Assembly: GCA_050728495.1 (NCBI GenBank)
Contig: JBOHJJ010000052.1
Coordinates: forward strand, 1-13,604
Reading direction: 5' to 3'
Origin: Methylovirgula sp050728495
GTDB lineage: Bacteria; Pseudomonadota; Alphaproteobacteria; Rhizobiales; Beijerinckiaceae
Length of the DNA stretch: 13,604 nt
The notes under the pieces are model-generated. The model was not told where the DNA came from. It did no database searches and was given only the letters and a program-made list of their open reading frames with translations. The translations under genes were made by a program, and so were the position numbers. Of the stretch, positions 13,385 through 13,604 are shown in pieces; the stretch's first letter is position 1; every line of letters starts with the position of its first letter.

Positions 13385-13604
13385 ATGTCGATTTTCTCCC
13401 ACCGGATCAAAGTCCTCCCGGCCGTTGTTGCGATCGGCCTCGGCTTTATCGCGGGCATCGGTACGCAGGCTTTGACTCCTTCGCCCTATGACAGGGCGAA
13501 GCGCTGGATTGCGCAGGGAACCGACCTCGTCGAGCGGCTGCTTGGCAAACAAAAACGGGTTGGCCGCGATCTCGTTCCCGCCGAACAATCGCTCGATACG
13601 GCCC
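13385..13604 (+). CDS. N-terminal part of a membrane-anchored or exported protein (partial)
   Basis: An open frame starts at ATG 13385 and runs 73 codons off the right edge. It begins MSIFSHRIKVLPAVVAIGLG and continues FIAGIGTQALTPSPYDRAKR. Residues 9-27 form one hydrophobic segment after a basic start, fitting an N-in membrane anchor or an uncleaved signal. The following part is charged and soluble-looking (WIAQGTDLVERLLGKQKRVGRDL). I do not recognise the family. No strong Shine-Dalgarno is visible, so the start could shift, but the N-terminus is typical of an exported protein. Confidence 0.6.
   Translation, partial: MSIFSHRIKVLPAVVAIGLGFIAGIGTQALTPSPYDRAKRWIAQGTDLVERLLGKQKRVGRDLVPAEQSLDTA

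Overview
This 13.6-kb window is GC-rich chromosomal DNA from an alphaproteobacterium, most likely of the order Hyphomicrobiales (Rhizobiales); the Beijerinckiaceae/Methylocystaceae side is a guess. The case rests on the housekeeping gene content and order (ssb, gyrA, coaD, cyclophilins, queA, tgt; thrB-rnhA), the alphaproteobacterial LexA box GTTC-N7-GTTC, and short palindromic repeats of the kind scattered through rhizobial genomes. Most genes lie on the minus strand.

Layout, left to right. Positions 1-84 hold the last 27 codons of an unidentified plus-strand gene. It converges on a minus-strand operon: DUF502 membrane protein (1522-2259), thrB homoserine kinase (542-1507) and rnhA (81-545, TTG start). 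A 494-bp gap follows. It carries what looks like an unannotated structured small RNA on the plus strand, with a dyad/promoter-like region, a long imperfect hairpin and an 11-bp GC-rich terminator. Next is the minus-strand queuosine pair queA-tgt (tgt has a GTG start and a degraded zinc site). Two cyclophilins follow: ppiB (cytoplasmic) and a secreted one that overlaps coaD. Between the cyclophilins, on the opposite strand, sits a lone Rieske protein gene (petA) without petB or petC; its sequence reads as the beta/gammaproteobacterial type. gyrA (7485-10247) follows, with Leu at the quinolone-determining position, then ssb (10592-11089). Two inverted palindromic repeats lie between gyrA and ssb.

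From about 11.1 kb the window looks like accessory sequence. A consensus-like promoter overlapped by an SOS box points away from ssb into a gene for a small secreted protein of unknown function (11350-11841). A secreted TPR protein made of five near-identical 34-residue repeats follows on the minus strand. Next comes a decayed 3' remnant of a DctA-type dicarboxylate symporter (about 13048-13220), and then the start of a membrane-anchored protein that runs off the right edge (13385 onward).

The genes cover DNA replication, repair and topology (ssb, gyrA, rnhA), tRNA queuosine modification (queA, tgt), CoA synthesis (coaD), protein folding (two cyclophilins), threonine synthesis (thrB) and respiration (petA). 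The most notable items are the candidate small RNA, the foreign-looking orphan Rieske gene, the SOS-box promoter in front of an unknown secreted protein, the Tgt zinc-site loss and the dctA relic. No CRISPR array, tRNA, rRNA or intact insertion sequence was seen.
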